The translations under genes and the position numbers were made by a program. 6,144 nucleotides of DNA from an uncultured Oribacterium sp. (GTDB lineage: Bacteria > Bacillota > Clostridia > Lachnospirales > Lachnospiraceae). The stretch is from NCBI GenBank assembly GCA_900770445.1, contig CAAGKO010000052.1:1-6144 (forward strand), given 5' to 3'. Under the pieces are notes generated by a model. It was given only the letters and a program-made list of their open reading frames with translations, was not told where the DNA came from and searched no databases. Shown here piece after piece: positions 5,938 through 6,144 of this stretch; the first letter of the stretch is position 1, and the number at the start of each line of letters is the position of its first letter.

Positions 5938-6122
5938 CAGTTCAAACATAGTCAAGTCAAGGCGTGGCTCGGCGGACGGCAGCCGGAAACCATACGAAGA
6001 GACCGTGTAAAATCAAGCCAGGTCCCCTTAGCGGCACTTGGTGTTATCTCTCCTTGGAACCCTCTAGCAACGCTGAGTTTTCATCAAGAAAACTCAGCGA
6101 TTGCAGAGGGCCTAGTGCCACT
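5938..6122 (+). ncRNA. Candidate structured RNA, possibly HEARO/IscB omega RNA
   Basis: No ORF or known gene covers this stretch. On the plus strand it contains a duplicated GTCAA (5951-5960), a GGCT/AGCC hairpin (5966-5984), an ATACG/CGTGT hairpin with a 7-base loop (5992-6008), and a multi-part closing stem GGCACT/AGTGCC (6033-6038 with 6114-6119). The last encloses a long hairpin of 22 pairs (6060-6110) with only two bulged A residues. A short CCAGG (6018-6022) could pair with CCTTGG (6052-6057) as a pseudoknot. The order of small conserved-looking stems plus a long terminal hairpin, and the flanking GTGA (5934-5937), resemble my recollection of HEARO RNAs, now known as omega RNAs of IscB nucleases. 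That match is unverified; boundaries and strand are estimates, and the partner ORF would lie past 6144. Confidence 0.45.
6060..6110. repeat. Long near-perfect inverted repeat (22 paired bases)
   Basis: CCCTCT (6060-6065), GCAA (6067-6070) and CGCTGAGTTTTC (6071-6082) pair with GAAAACTCAGCG (6088-6099), TTGC (6101-6104) and AGAGGG (6105-6110). A5-base loop ATCAA caps it and single A bulges sit at 6066 and 6100. There is no T tract on either side, so it is not a simple terminator. It is the strongest structural element of the right-end region. Confidence 0.92.
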
Positions 6123-6144
6123 TAGATAATATGATGTGACCTCA

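Noticed and set aside
6060..6122. Bidirectional transcription terminator
   Set aside because: The hairpin is long and strong but no T run of useful length follows on either strand.
6013..6144. Retron msr-msd RNA
   Set aside because: CCCCTTAGCG followed by long hairpins recalls retron RNAs, but no downstream a2 repeat complementary to 6013-6027 is visible and no reverse transcriptase is in the window. It remains possible only if both lie beyond 6144.
5941..6144. 6S RNA, SRP RNA, tmRNA or RNase P RNA
   Set aside because: None of the conserved landmarks I know for these RNAs appear (for example the SRP tetraloop-region core, tmRNA tRNA-like end, RNase P P4 core), and there is no clean long closing helix with a central bubble.

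Overview
The window looks like a moderately GC-rich member of the Clostridia (Bacillota), possibly Lachnospiraceae-like. This rests on a T-box riboswitch, strong GGAGG ribosome binding sites, a COG1101/COG4120/COG2984-type ABC cassette, a clostridial-style cytidylate-kinase-like gene next to aroA, and tRNA genes without an encoded CCA. The genus cannot be fixed from the sequence alone. Every protein gene supported here is on the minus strand, so transcription runs from right to left.

Layout from right to left. Positions 5938-6144 hold no gene but contain dense RNA-like structure, including a long hairpin. I read it tentatively as a HEARO-type/IscB omega RNA on the plus strand whose partner ORF would lie beyond 6144. 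Positions 5585-5893 carry a promoter and a complete T-box leader with a UGG (Trp) specifier codon and an antiterminator/terminator switch. The leader feeds a lipoprotein substrate-binding protein (5451-4336). A 239-base gap follows, holding an intrinsic terminator, a cluster of palindromic repeats and a possible promoter. Next come the permease (TTG start, 4096-3152) and the ATPase (3150-2335). Together these form a TrpXYZ-type importer, and the T-box codon strongly suggests tryptophan as the substrate.

Downstream, a separate promoter (2299-2328) precedes a cytidylate-kinase-like gene (2262-1624), which overlaps aroA (EPSP synthase, 1624-296) by one base. aroA ends at a GC-rich terminator. 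A consensus-like promoter at 220-248 then drives at least two, and apparently three, identical tandem tRNA-Glu(CUC) genes that run off the left edge.

Functionally, the cassette links aromatic amino-acid supply in two ways: uptake of (probably) tryptophan under control of uncharged tRNA-Trp, and synthesis of the common aromatic precursor through AroA. I see no strong terminator between the ATPase gene and the kinase gene, so some T-box-controlled read-through into aroA is possible but unproven.
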